NCBI GenBank assembly: GCA_964637655.1
Contig: CAZWUZ010000103.1
Location: forward strand, 1-11,840
Length of the DNA: 11,840 bases
Source of the DNA: CAZWUZ01 sp964637655 [NCBI: uncultured bacterium]
GTDB lineage: Bacteria; DAOPZR01
Reading direction: 5' to 3'
Shown: piece by piece, positions 1 to 6,281 of the stretch
Position numbering within the stretch: the first letter of the stretch is position 1
How the letters are laid out: each line of letters starts with the position of its first letter
The notes under the pieces: generated by a model
Seen by the model: only the letters and a program-made list of their open reading frames with translations
The model's database searches: none
What the model was told of the DNA's origin: nothing
Position numbers and translations under genes: made by a program

Positions 1-363
1 CGTTTCCCTGAGGATTTTGCGTTTCCTCTACCAACGGATGAGTTTATGTGGTGGAGGTCACAATTTGTGACCTCCACGGCTGACCGTAAGGGACTGCGTC
101 ATGTGCCGTTTGCTTTTACCGAGCAGGGCGTGGCGATGTTGTCGAGTGTGCTCAACAGCGAGCGGGCGGTCAACGTCAATATCGAGATCATGCGGTCATT
201 CGTGCGGATGCGCCGCTTGTCGGCCTCGGATGCCGTGTTGGCGCGAAAAGTGCTGGCGATGGAAAATAAGTACGACGCGCAGTTCAAGGTGGTGTTCGAC
301 GCCATCCGCGAACTGATGACGCCGCCGACCAAAACCACGAAAAAGATCGGGTTCGTCAAGTGA
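1..363 (+). CDS. ORF6N-domain DNA-binding protein, 3' part (5' end outside window)
   Basis: The reading frame is open from base 1 and ends with TGA at 361-363, so about 120 C-terminal residues are present and the start lies to the left. The frame begins [10 protein letters not shown], and later shows [16 protein letters not shown] and an [14 protein letters not shown] stretch, which are hallmarks of the ORF6N domain, a DNA-binding module first described in phage and viral proteins. After the domain comes a helical segment ([20 protein letters not shown]) and a short basic end (KKIGFVK), the usual tail of ORF6N proteins found inside type I restriction loci. The stop overlaps the ATG of hsdS by one base (TGATG), implying translational coupling. 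Its role in such loci is not established; regulation of the operon is an inference. An ATG at 46 is internal to the domain and is not the true start. Confidence 0.85.
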   Translation, partial: RFPEDFAFPLPTDEFMWWRSQFVTSTADRKGLRHVPFAFTEQGVAMLSSVLNSERAVNVNIEIMRSFVRMRRLSASDAVLARKVLAMENKYDAQFKVVFDAIRELMTPPTKTTKKIGFVK

Positions 364-1628
364 TGGAATTTCCGAAGGATTGGCGCCAGACAAGTATAGG
401 TGAAGCGTGTGAACCGCGCCGTGAACTTATCGTGCCATCGGTGGGTATGGAATGCAGGTATGTAGGGTTAGAACATATCGAACCAGGTAGAATATCACTG
501 AACCGTTGGGGCTTCGGTGCGGATGTTCGCAGCGCCAAAAGTAAGTATGCTGCTGGCGACATATTATATGGGAAATTGCGCCCATATCTTGACAAGGCAG
601 TTGTAGCTGATAATGATGGTATTTGTTCAACAGATATTCTTGTGTTGAGAGCAAATGAAGAGGTTACTACTCCGCATTATCTCGGGTTTCTACTTCACTC
701 AAGGCCATTTGTAGAATATGCTGTTTCAACGACAGAGGGAGTGAACTTGCCGCGAACATCGTGGCAGAGCATTTCCCGATATTCCTGCGCATTGCCGTCG
801 GTGGGGGAGCAGCGGGCGATTGCGGGGGTGCTGGCGCGGTTACAGGCGGCCATGGCGGTCGAGGAAAAGCGCATCGCGGCGCTCAAGGAGCTCAAGGCCG
901 CGACCATGGCCAAACTTTTCCGCGAAGGCACCCGCGGCGAAAAACTAAAACAAACCGACCTCGGCGAAATCCCCGAAAGCTGGGATGTTGTTCCGATTGG
1001 ATCAATTGCACGGGTTGGGAATGGTTCGACACCGAGTCGGCAAAATGAATTATACTGGATGAATGGCTCAATACCATGGATTACAAGTTCGAAGGTTCAT
1101 GAAATATTAATTTACAGGGCAGACAATTATGTCACGCCATTGGCAAAAGAAGAGTGTCATCTGCCAACAGTAAATAAGGGGAATCTTGTTGTTGCAATTA
1201 CAGGACAAGGGAAGACATTAGGAAATGTGGCGATTATTGAATTTGACACCTGTATCAATCAACACCTCGCTTATATTCAACCCACAAATCAACAAGTCAA
1301 CAGTTACTACTTATTAGCATATTTGCAAACACGTTATCACGATTTTCGTCAAACTGGAACTTCTGGTGGGACTACTAAAGGAGCGCTAACCTGCGGTTTT
1401 ATTAGTAAGTATCTTGTCCCAATGCCACCAAGCGAACAACAAAATGAGATTGCAATTATTTTTAAGCGGTTGCATGAAGAATGTAGTAATGCTGAAAAAA
1501 AAGCGCAACTAAAGAGCGGTTTATTCCAGAGTATGCTTCAAAACCTAGTGACCGGTCAACATCGTGTGCCGGAGGGATGGCGCAAAGAAAATGGCTTGAC
1601 CGCTTATCTTGCCGGAGTGACGCGGTGA
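363..1628 (+). CDS. hsdS: Type I restriction-modification specificity subunit HsdS
   Basis: HsdS recognises the bipartite DNA target for the HsdM methylase and HsdR translocase. The 421-residue length is normal. Two target-recognition domains are visible: residues about 1-150 (PKDW near the start, GDILYGKLRPYL, then ALPSVGEQRAIA) and about 204-360 (PESWDVVPIGSIARVGNGSTPSR, IPWITSSKV, GTTKGAL, then PMPPSEQQNEIA). Each is followed by a helical spacer: EKRIAALKELKAATMAKLF at about 168-186 and EKKAQLKSGLFQSMLQNLVTG at about 378-398. ATG at 363 is preferred because it overlaps the upstream stop as TGATG; a GTG at 360 is the alternative. Both recognition domains are visibly AT-rich, while the first spacer (about 780-990) is GC-rich like hsdR. 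The second spacer is AT-rich like the second recognition domain, suggesting the whole 3' half was acquired together. The target sequence cannot be read from the protein. Confidence 0.95.
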   Translation: MEFPKDWRQTSIGEACEPRRELIVPSVGMECRYVGLEHIEPGRISLNRWGFGADVRSAKSKYAAGDILYGKLRPYLDKAVVADNDGICSTDILVLRANEEVTTPHYLGFLLHSRPFVEYAVSTTEGVNLPRTSWQSISRYSCALPSVGEQRAIAGVLARLQAAMAVEEKRIAALKELKAATMAKLFREGTRGEKLKQTDLGEIPESWDVVPIGSIARVGNGSTPSRQNELYWMNGSIPWITSSKVHEILIYRADNYVTPLAKEECHLPTVNKGNLVVAITGQGKTLGNVAIIEFDTCINQHLAYIQPTNQQVNSYYLLAYLQTRYHDFRQTGTSGGTTKGALTCGFISKYLVPMPPSEQQNEIAIIFKRLHEECSNAEKKAQLKSGLFQSMLQNLVTGQHRVPEGWRKENGLTAYLAGVTR

Positions 1629-1656
1629 AGCGGAGTGCGCGGCGGGCGGAAAAATT

Positions 1657-1687
1657 GTAATTCTGGAACAGGGTGTTCCAGAATTAC
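1657..1687. repeat. Perfect 14-bp inverted repeat with 3-base loop, downstream of hsdS
   Basis: The arms gtaattctggaaca (1657-1670) and tgttccagaattac (1674-1687) are exact reverse complements around ggg. As RNA this is a strong hairpin 28 bases after the hsdS stop. On the + strand it is followed only by a short T run (1694-1697). On the - strand it is followed directly by AATTTTT (complement of 1650-1656), which looks more like an intrinsic terminator for leftward transcription. No leftward gene is visible here. It may be an attenuator or terminator separating hsdS from hsdR, or a dimeric-repressor operator. The structure is certain; the function is not. Confidence 0.7.
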
Positions 1688-1726
1688 CGAAAGTTTTGTG
1701 ATACTTATTAAAAATAAACTGTGTAT

Positions 1727-1756
1727 TTGTCACATAAAAAGTCACAAAAGTATCAT
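1727..1756 (+). promoter_or_regulatory. Possible sigma70-type promoter for hsdR
   Basis: TTGTCA at 1727-1732 and TATCAT at 1751-1756 are each one base from the -35 and -10 consensus and are 18 bp apart. They lie in a strikingly AT-rich stretch (about 1690-1800), roughly 110 bp before the hsdR start and beyond the inverted repeat at 1657-1687. AT-rich DNA produces such matches by chance, so this is a weak call. It would let hsdR be expressed separately from hsdS. Confidence 0.35.
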
Positions 1757-1802
1757 AATATATTGAAAAATATATAGCTATGAAAGCAGGCCTAGAATCA
1801 TA

Positions 1803-1871
1803 ATGGCACAAATGACGGCTAATGTATTGAGGGGAATGGAATTAGATGTCAAGGAGGGCAGGAAATTGTGA
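1803..1871 (+). CDS. Possible 22-codon leader frame overlapping the hsdR start
   Basis: An ATG at 1803 opens a 22-codon frame that reads MAQMTANVLRGMELDVKEGR followed by KL and ends with TGA at 1869-1871. That stop overlaps the hsdR GTG (1868-1870) as GTGA, the arrangement seen in translationally coupled gene pairs. The frame contains the hsdR ribosome binding site near its end. There is no convincing ribosome binding site of its own, and the frame is closed upstream by TGA at 1764-1766. It may be a coupling leader peptide, the worn 3' end of a lost gene, or chance. No homology is recognised. Confidence 0.2.
   Translation: MAQMTANVLRGMELDVKEGRKL
1852..1857 (+). promoter_or_regulatory. Ribosome binding site fixing the GTG start of hsdR
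   Basis: AGGAGG at 1852-1857 lies 10 bases before GTG at 1868. No in-frame ATG lies nearby upstream, so this strong site decides the start in favour of GTG. Confidence 0.8.
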
Positions 1872-4750
1872 CACCGACATTGGGAAATGAAACGCTGACG
1901 GTGCAGAATCCGCTGATCCGCTATGCGATGGAGATCGGCTGGCAGTATCTGCCGCAGGGGCAGGCGCTGGGCTACCGGCGTGGCGAGACGGGCTGGCTGC
2001 TCTATCCCGTGCTGGAACGCAAACTGCTCGAATTGAATCCCGGCATCGTCTCGCCGGATACGGTTGGCGGGATTATCGAACGGATCGAGGCGGTGCGCAT
2101 CAGTATCGAAGGAAATGCCGAGATCCTGGCGTGGCTGCGCGGTCAGCGCGGGGTGGCGGTGGCCGGCGAGAGCCGACAGCGGAATGTCACGCTGGTTGAT
2201 TACGAGAACCCGCAGAACAATGTCTTTCAGGTGACGGATGAATGGCAGTTCACCAACGGCCAGTTTACCAATCGCGCCGATGTGCTGTTCCTGATCAACG
2301 GTGTGCCGGTGGCGTTGGTGGAAACGAAGAGCGCGGCACGCAAAGATGGCATGGACAACGCCCTGACGCAGGTTCAGCGTTATCATCGTGAAACGCCGGA
2401 AATGCTGGTGGCGCCGCAGGTGTTCGACATCACGCATATCATCGATTTCTATTACGGCGCGACCTGGAGCACGGAACGCAAGAATCTGTTCAACTGGAAG
2501 GACGAGGAACCGGGCAATTTCGAGAAGAAGGTCAAGCGCTTTTTCGCCCGCGAGCGTTTCCTCAAAATGCTGGGCGAATGGATTGTGTTCTACATGCGCG
2601 ACGATGAACTGCGCAAGATCATCCTGCGCCAGCATCAGACGCGCGCGGTGGAAAAAGTGGTGGAGCGCGCGCTCGATCCGGCGAAGAAGCGCGGCCTGAT
2701 CTGGCACACCCAGGGGGCGGGCAAGACCTTCACCATGATCTCCGCGGCGGAGCATCTGCTCAAGCATCCGGCCTTCGCCAAGCCGACGGTGATTATGCTG
2801 GTGGACCGCAACGAACTGGAAGGGCAGCTCTTTACCAATCTGACGGCCTACGGCATTACGCCGGAGGTGGCGACGAGCAAGTGGCGGCTGCGCGAACTGC
2901 TGCGCGACGATTATCGCGGTCTGATCGTTTCGATGATCCACAAATTCGACAAGGCGGATGCGGACCTGTGTGCGCGCGACAATGTGTTTATTCTCGTGGA
3001 CGAGGCGCATCGCACTACGGGCGGCGATCTGGGCAACTATCTGCTGGCGGCGCTGCCCCACGCGACGCTGCTCGGGTTTACCGGCACGCCCATCGACAAG
3101 ACGCAGTACGGCAAGGGGACGTTCAAAACCTTCGGCGTTGACGATGCGCCGCAGGGCTATACGGACAAATATTCAATCAGCGAATCCATTGCCGATGGCA
3201 CCACGCTGAAACTCACCTATACGCTGGCGCCGAGCGAAATCCGCGTGCCGCGCGAATTGCTGGAAAAGGAGTTTCTGGCGCTGGCGGCGGCAGAGGGGGT
3301 GGCGGATATTGAGGAACTGAACCGCATCCTCGATGAGGCGGTCAATCTCAAGGCTTTTCTCAAGGCGGGCGACCGCATCGGGCAGGTGGCGAAATTCGTC
3401 GCGGACCATTATCGCAGCAGCGTGGAACCGCTGGGCTATAAGGCGTTTCTGGTCGGGGTTGATCGTGAGGCCTGCGCGCTCTACAAAAAGGCGCTGGACA
3501 AGCATTTGCCAGCCGACTATTCGACCGTGGTCTATACCGCCGCCCATAACGACAATGAACTGCTGGCGGAGTTTCATCTGGAGGAAACGCAGGAGAAGCA
3601 GGTGCGCAAGGCGTTTATCAAGCGCGACCAGCAGCCGAAGATTCTGATCGTCACGGAAAAACTGCTCACCGGTTTTGATGCGCCCATTCTCTACTGCATG
3701 TATCTCGACAAGCCGATGCGCGACCACACCCTGCTGCAGGCGATTGCGCGGGTCAATCGCCCGTACGAGGACGATAGCGGTATTGCCAAGCCGGAAGGAC
3801 TGGTGGTCGATTTCGTTGGTATTTTCGAGCGGCTGGAAACGGCGCTGGCATTCGATTCGGACGAGGTGGCGAGCGTCATCCGCAACATTTCCGTGCTGAA
3901 AGACCGGTTTGCTGCGCTGATGGGCGCGGAGGCACAGGCGTATCTGGCGCTCTGCCGCGGTCCGCTTGACGACAAGGCGGTGGAACGGGTCATTGAAACC
4001 TTCGCTGATAAATCGGCGCGCGACACGTTCATCCGCTGCTATCGCGAACTGGAAACGCTCTACGAAATCATTTCGCCGGACGCCTTCCTGCGCGACTATA
4101 TCGCCGATTATACCAATCTGGCGATGCTCTACCGCATTGTGCTGAACGCTTTTGGCCAGCGCACGCCGCTGTTGAAGGAGTTGATGCGGAAAACTGAGGC
4201 GCTGGTGCGGCAGCATACGACCATGACCGGGCTGGTGGCCACGCTGCCGGCGGTGACGATTGACGACAAGATGCTGCAGGCGCTCAAAGACGGCAAAGGG
4301 AAGGTAGCCGATGTGATCAATCTCGGACGCGCCCTGATGGGAAAAATAGGCGAGCAGGGTGAACAGGAGCCGTACCTGATTCCCATCGGTGAGCGGGCGG
4401 GAGCGGTGCTGGAGATGTACGATGACCGGCAACTGACGACGCAAGAGGCATTACAGCGGCTGCAGGAACTGATGAATGAATATCTGGCAGCCCGCGCTGA
4501 ACGCGAGCAGGCGGGTTTCAATACGCAGACCTTCACCATCTACTGGTTGCTCAAACAGGAGCAATTGCCGGAACCGGGCCAACTGGCGGAGCAGCTGGGC
4601 GCGGAGTTCGCGTGCTTCCCGCATTTCCGGGATAATGTCGCGGAATTCCGGCAACTCAAGGCAGCGCTCTACAAGCAGTTGCTGCCGGCGGCGGGCAAGG
4701 ACCGCATGCTGGGCATTGCGGAACGCCTGCTGAAACTGTACCGGAACTGA
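1868..4750 (+). CDS. hsdR: Type I restriction enzyme endonuclease/translocase subunit HsdR
   Basis: HsdR is the ATP-driven translocase and nuclease of a type I restriction complex, working with HsdM and HsdS to cut unmethylated DNA. The 960-residue protein is full length. The N-terminal nuclease domain shows the PD-(D/E)xK residues D138 and E152-x-K154 (ADVLFLINGVPVALVETKSA) and the downstream QxxxY-type helix (Q168, Y172). The SF2 helicase motor follows: Walker A GAGKT at about 283-287, DEAH at 378-381, TGTP at 405-408, then LLTGFDAP at about 599-606 and QAIARVNR at 624-631. About 300 C-terminal residues are helical and probably contact the methylase core. All visible catalytic residues are intact, so the subunit should be active. 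The start is GTG, with AGGAGG ten bases upstream. The next gene begins 2 bp after the stop. Confidence 0.97.
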   Translation: MTPTLGNETLTVQNPLIRYAMEIGWQYLPQGQALGYRRGETGWLLYPVLERKLLELNPGIVSPDTVGGIIERIEAVRISIEGNAEILAWLRGQRGVAVAGESRQRNVTLVDYENPQNNVFQVTDEWQFTNGQFTNRADVLFLINGVPVALVETKSAARKDGMDNALTQVQRYHRETPEMLVAPQVFDITHIIDFYYGATWSTERKNLFNWKDEEPGNFEKKVKRFFARERFLKMLGEWIVFYMRDDELRKIILRQHQTRAVEKVVERALDPAKKRGLIWHTQGAGKTFTMISAAEHLLKHPAFAKPTVIMLVDRNELEGQLFTNLTAYGITPEVATSKWRLRELLRDDYRGLIVSMIHKFDKADADLCARDNVFILVDEAHRTTGGDLGNYLLAALPHATLLGFTGTPIDKTQYGKGTFKTFGVDDAPQGYTDKYSISESIADGTTLKLTYTLAPSEIRVPRELLEKEFLALAAAEGVADIEELNRILDEAVNLKAFLKAGDRIGQVAKFVADHYRSSVEPLGYKAFLVGVDREACALYKKALDKHLPADYSTVVYTAAHNDNELLAEFHLEETQEKQVRKAFIKRDQQPKILIVTEKLLTGFDAPILYCMYLDKPMRDHTLLQAIARVNRPYEDDSGIAKPEGLVVDFVGIFERLETALAFDSDEVASVIRNISVLKDRFAALMGAEAQAYLALCRGPLDDKAVERVIETFADKSARDTFIRCYRELETLYEIISPDAFLRDYIADYTNLAMLYRIVLNAFGQRTPLLKELMRKTEALVRQHTTMTGLVATLPAVTIDDKMLQALKDGKGKVADVINLGRALMGKIGEQGEQEPYLIPIGERAGAVLEMYDDRQLTTQEALQRLQELMNEYLAARAEREQAGFNTQTFTIYWLLKQEQLPEPGQLAEQLGAEFACFPHFRDNVAEFRQLKAALYKQLLPAAGKDRMLGIAERLLKLYRN

Positions 4751-4752
4751 GC

Positions 4753-5079
4753 ATGGCAGGTAAACGTGGTATAACCGGCGGGCAGTTGAAGGCGGAAATC
4801 CGCCAGTGGCTGACCCGCATCGGTTATCGCCCAAGCGGGGTCTATGTGCAGGCGATGAATAAGAAGTGGGCATCATGCTCGCGACGCGGGCGACTCTGTT
4901 TCAGTACCGATCTGCTGCGTGAGCCGCGCGCATTTCGCGCGGTGGTGATCGTGCATGAAATCCTGCATCTGGAAATACCCAACCACGGGAAACTGTTCAA
5001 GGCAATGATGACCGCGCTGATTCCGGAGTGGGAGAAGGTTAGCAAAGGAAAGGCCGCCCGCTCCTGTGGGTTTCACTGA
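4753..5079 (+). CDS. Short YgjP-like zinc metallopeptidase of the restriction operon
   Basis: The 108-residue protein carries HEILH at 68-72 with a third histidine at 78 (HEILHLEIPNHGKLF), the zinc site of the YgjP/DUF45 (M48-like, WLM-related) family. KKWASCSRRGRLCFSTDL at about 37-54 is the strand region that precedes the zinc helix in that family. It is shorter than E. coli YgjP-type proteins and consists essentially of the catalytic core, a form known beside hsdR in many type I loci. It begins 2 bp after the hsdR stop and ends 2 bp before the next ATG, so it is almost certainly cotranscribed. The substrate is unknown. A role in processing or controlling the restriction complex is inferred from position only. 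Confidence 0.85.
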   Translation: MAGKRGITGGQLKAEIRQWLTRIGYRPSGVYVQAMNKKWASCSRRGRLCFSTDLLREPRAFRAVVIVHEILHLEIPNHGKLFKAMMTALIPEWEKVSKGKAARSCGFH

Positions 5080-5081
5080 CT

Positions 5082-5867
5082 ATGACCGTGCTGCGTTTTA
5101 CCGGCTGTCGACTCTGCCGGAAAAAGAAACGATGTGAAAAGAGTGATCTTCGCGCCTATGCTGCGGCGCAACCATGGGAAAAATACAAGACACTCAGCGT
5201 CAAATGTCCGGACCGCGATTCGGCCGCGAGCGCGCCTGATTTCTTCATTCCGAAACTGAGGATGGTAATCGAATTTAAAATGCTTACGCATCAGCAGTAT
5301 CGCGGGGCGGTGTTCCATGACATACCGCTGATGAGCATGATGATCAGGAAACTGAACCGGGTACAACCAAAGCGCCCGGCTGACTGGATACTGCATGCCG
5401 AAGACCTGACAATTCGGGAGCGAGCATTGCGGCAGATCAAACCGCGGGAATTGCGCGAGATGTTCCTGAAGGCCGAAAGACGTGGTCGTATGGGCGCTTT
5501 TGTGCCTGGCATCGGGCGGTTTATGGTAGTAAGATGGGGGGGAAGCAGGAATCCGGTCATAATGCTGGCGGGTGGCGGAAAGCCGCTGGTTTGCTGGATG
5601 CCCGGGGTCATCGAGACGGCATTACGTAGACATCTGGAAAAGGCGAATAGGCAAATCGGCGAAATGAAGGTGCGTGGTTTGCGGCGCGGTATAGCCGTGG
5701 TGCAACCGCGCTGGCCACTGGACGGGTATCCCAAGGAATTGCGCAGGGTTGCAACCGCACTGCGCAACGAGATTAGCGAGTGGTATAACATCGATGAAAT
5801 CTGGCATCAGACACCGGACAATACATTTGGCAGATTGTATAAGCGGAACGCCGGAGGTGCTACGTGA
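5082..5867 (+). CDS. Uncharacterised protein with PD-(D/E)xK-like nuclease signature
   Basis: I do not recognise this 261-residue protein as a named family. Two features stand out. Four N-terminal cysteines (C9, C12, C18, C42), including GCRLC, could bind zinc. APDFFIPKLRMVIEFKML at 51-68 places P52-D53 eleven residues before E64-x-K66 in a hydrophobic strand, the arrangement of PD-(D/E)xK nuclease cores. The glutamate-lysine strand is followed by QQYRG at 71-75. The rest is basic, with an amphipathic helical C-terminal half and a Trp-containing end (EWYNIDEIWHQ). There is no signal peptide or membrane segment. It starts 2 bp after the metallopeptidase gene and overlaps yjbQ by GTGA, so it reads as the last gene of the restriction operon. 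An accessory nuclease or DNA-binding factor is possible; the nuclease call rests on one short motif. Confidence 0.75.
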   Translation: MTVLRFTGCRLCRKKKRCEKSDLRAYAAAQPWEKYKTLSVKCPDRDSAASAPDFFIPKLRMVIEFKMLTHQQYRGAVFHDIPLMSMMIRKLNRVQPKRPADWILHAEDLTIRERALRQIKPRELREMFLKAERRGRMGAFVPGIGRFMVVRWGGSRNPVIMLAGGGKPLVCWMPGVIETALRRHLEKANRQIGEMKVRGLRRGIAVVQPRWPLDGYPKELRRVATALRNEISEWYNIDEIWHQTPDNTFGRLYKRNAGGAT

Positions 5868-6280
5868 AAAGTTACAGACAGGTCATCACGCAGACGACGC
5901 GGCAGCGGGAGGCCATCGTCAACATCACGCGCGCGGTGGAACAGGCGGTGCGTGACAGCGGCATCCGCGAGGGGCTCTGCCTGGTGTTCCCGCACCATAC
6001 CTCGTCGGCGGTGTTTCTCACCGACAGCGACGAAGCGGTGGCGCTCGACCTCGCGGACGTGCTGAAGCAATGCGCCCCGTGCGGCGCGGGCTACCGCCAC
6101 GACGAGAACGACCACAAGCGGAACGCGGACGGGCATATCAAGGCGGCCATGCTCGGGCATCATATCTGCCTGCCCGTCACGGGCGGGCGGCTCGATTTCG
6201 GCGCCTACCAGACGGTGTACTACGCGGAGTTCGACGGGCAGCGCCCGAAGGAAATCCTCATCAAACTTATCGGCGACTGA
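5864..6280 (+). CDS. yjbQ: YjbQ/UPF0047 family protein (secondary thiamine-phosphate synthase-like)
   Basis: The 138-residue protein matches the YjbQ (UPF0047) family over its whole length. VFPHHTSSAVFLTDSD at 41-56, YRHDEND at 77-83, GHIKAAMLGHH at 90-100 and LPVTGGRLDFGAYQTVYYAE at 103-122 hold the conserved histidines (H44, H45, H79, H91, H99, H100) of the presumed active site. E. coli YjbQ makes thiamine phosphate weakly in vitro, which explains the usual annotation; its true cellular role is unsettled. The start is GTG at 5864, with GGAGGT at 5853-5858 five bases upstream, and it overlaps the preceding stop (GTGA). This couples a housekeeping-type gene to the end of a restriction operon. 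Its DNA is more GC-rich than the preceding gene. The stop is one base from the stop of the reverse-strand GAF gene. Confidence 0.92.
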   Translation: MKSYRQVITQTTRQREAIVNITRAVEQAVRDSGIREGLCLVFPHHTSSAVFLTDSDEAVALDLADVLKQCAPCGAGYRHDENDHKRNADGHIKAAMLGHHICLPVTGGRLDFGAYQTVYYAEFDGQRPKEILIKLIGD

Positions 6281-6281
6281 C

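Noticed and set aside
1727-1746. Direct repeat GTCACA-TAAAAA-GTCACA in the hsdS-hsdR gap, considered as an iteron or CRISPR-like repeat
   Set aside because: Only two six-base copies in AT-rich DNA, with no further units; too little to call.
1778-3061. Long reverse-strand open frame (427 codons) antisense to hsdR
   Set aside because: Its His/Arg/Gln-rich translation resembles no protein and lies opposite the conserved nuclease and helicase motifs of hsdR; it is a by-product of GC-rich codon use.
3173-4444. Second long reverse-strand frame (423 codons) antisense to hsdR
   Set aside because: Composition is like the other antisense shadows, with no motif, no ribosome binding site support, and full overlap with a well-supported gene.
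1-5867. Signs of a mobile element carrying the restriction genes
   Set aside because: No integrase, transposase, attachment-site repeat or tRNA is visible; transfer is suggested only by base composition and the left end is outside the window.
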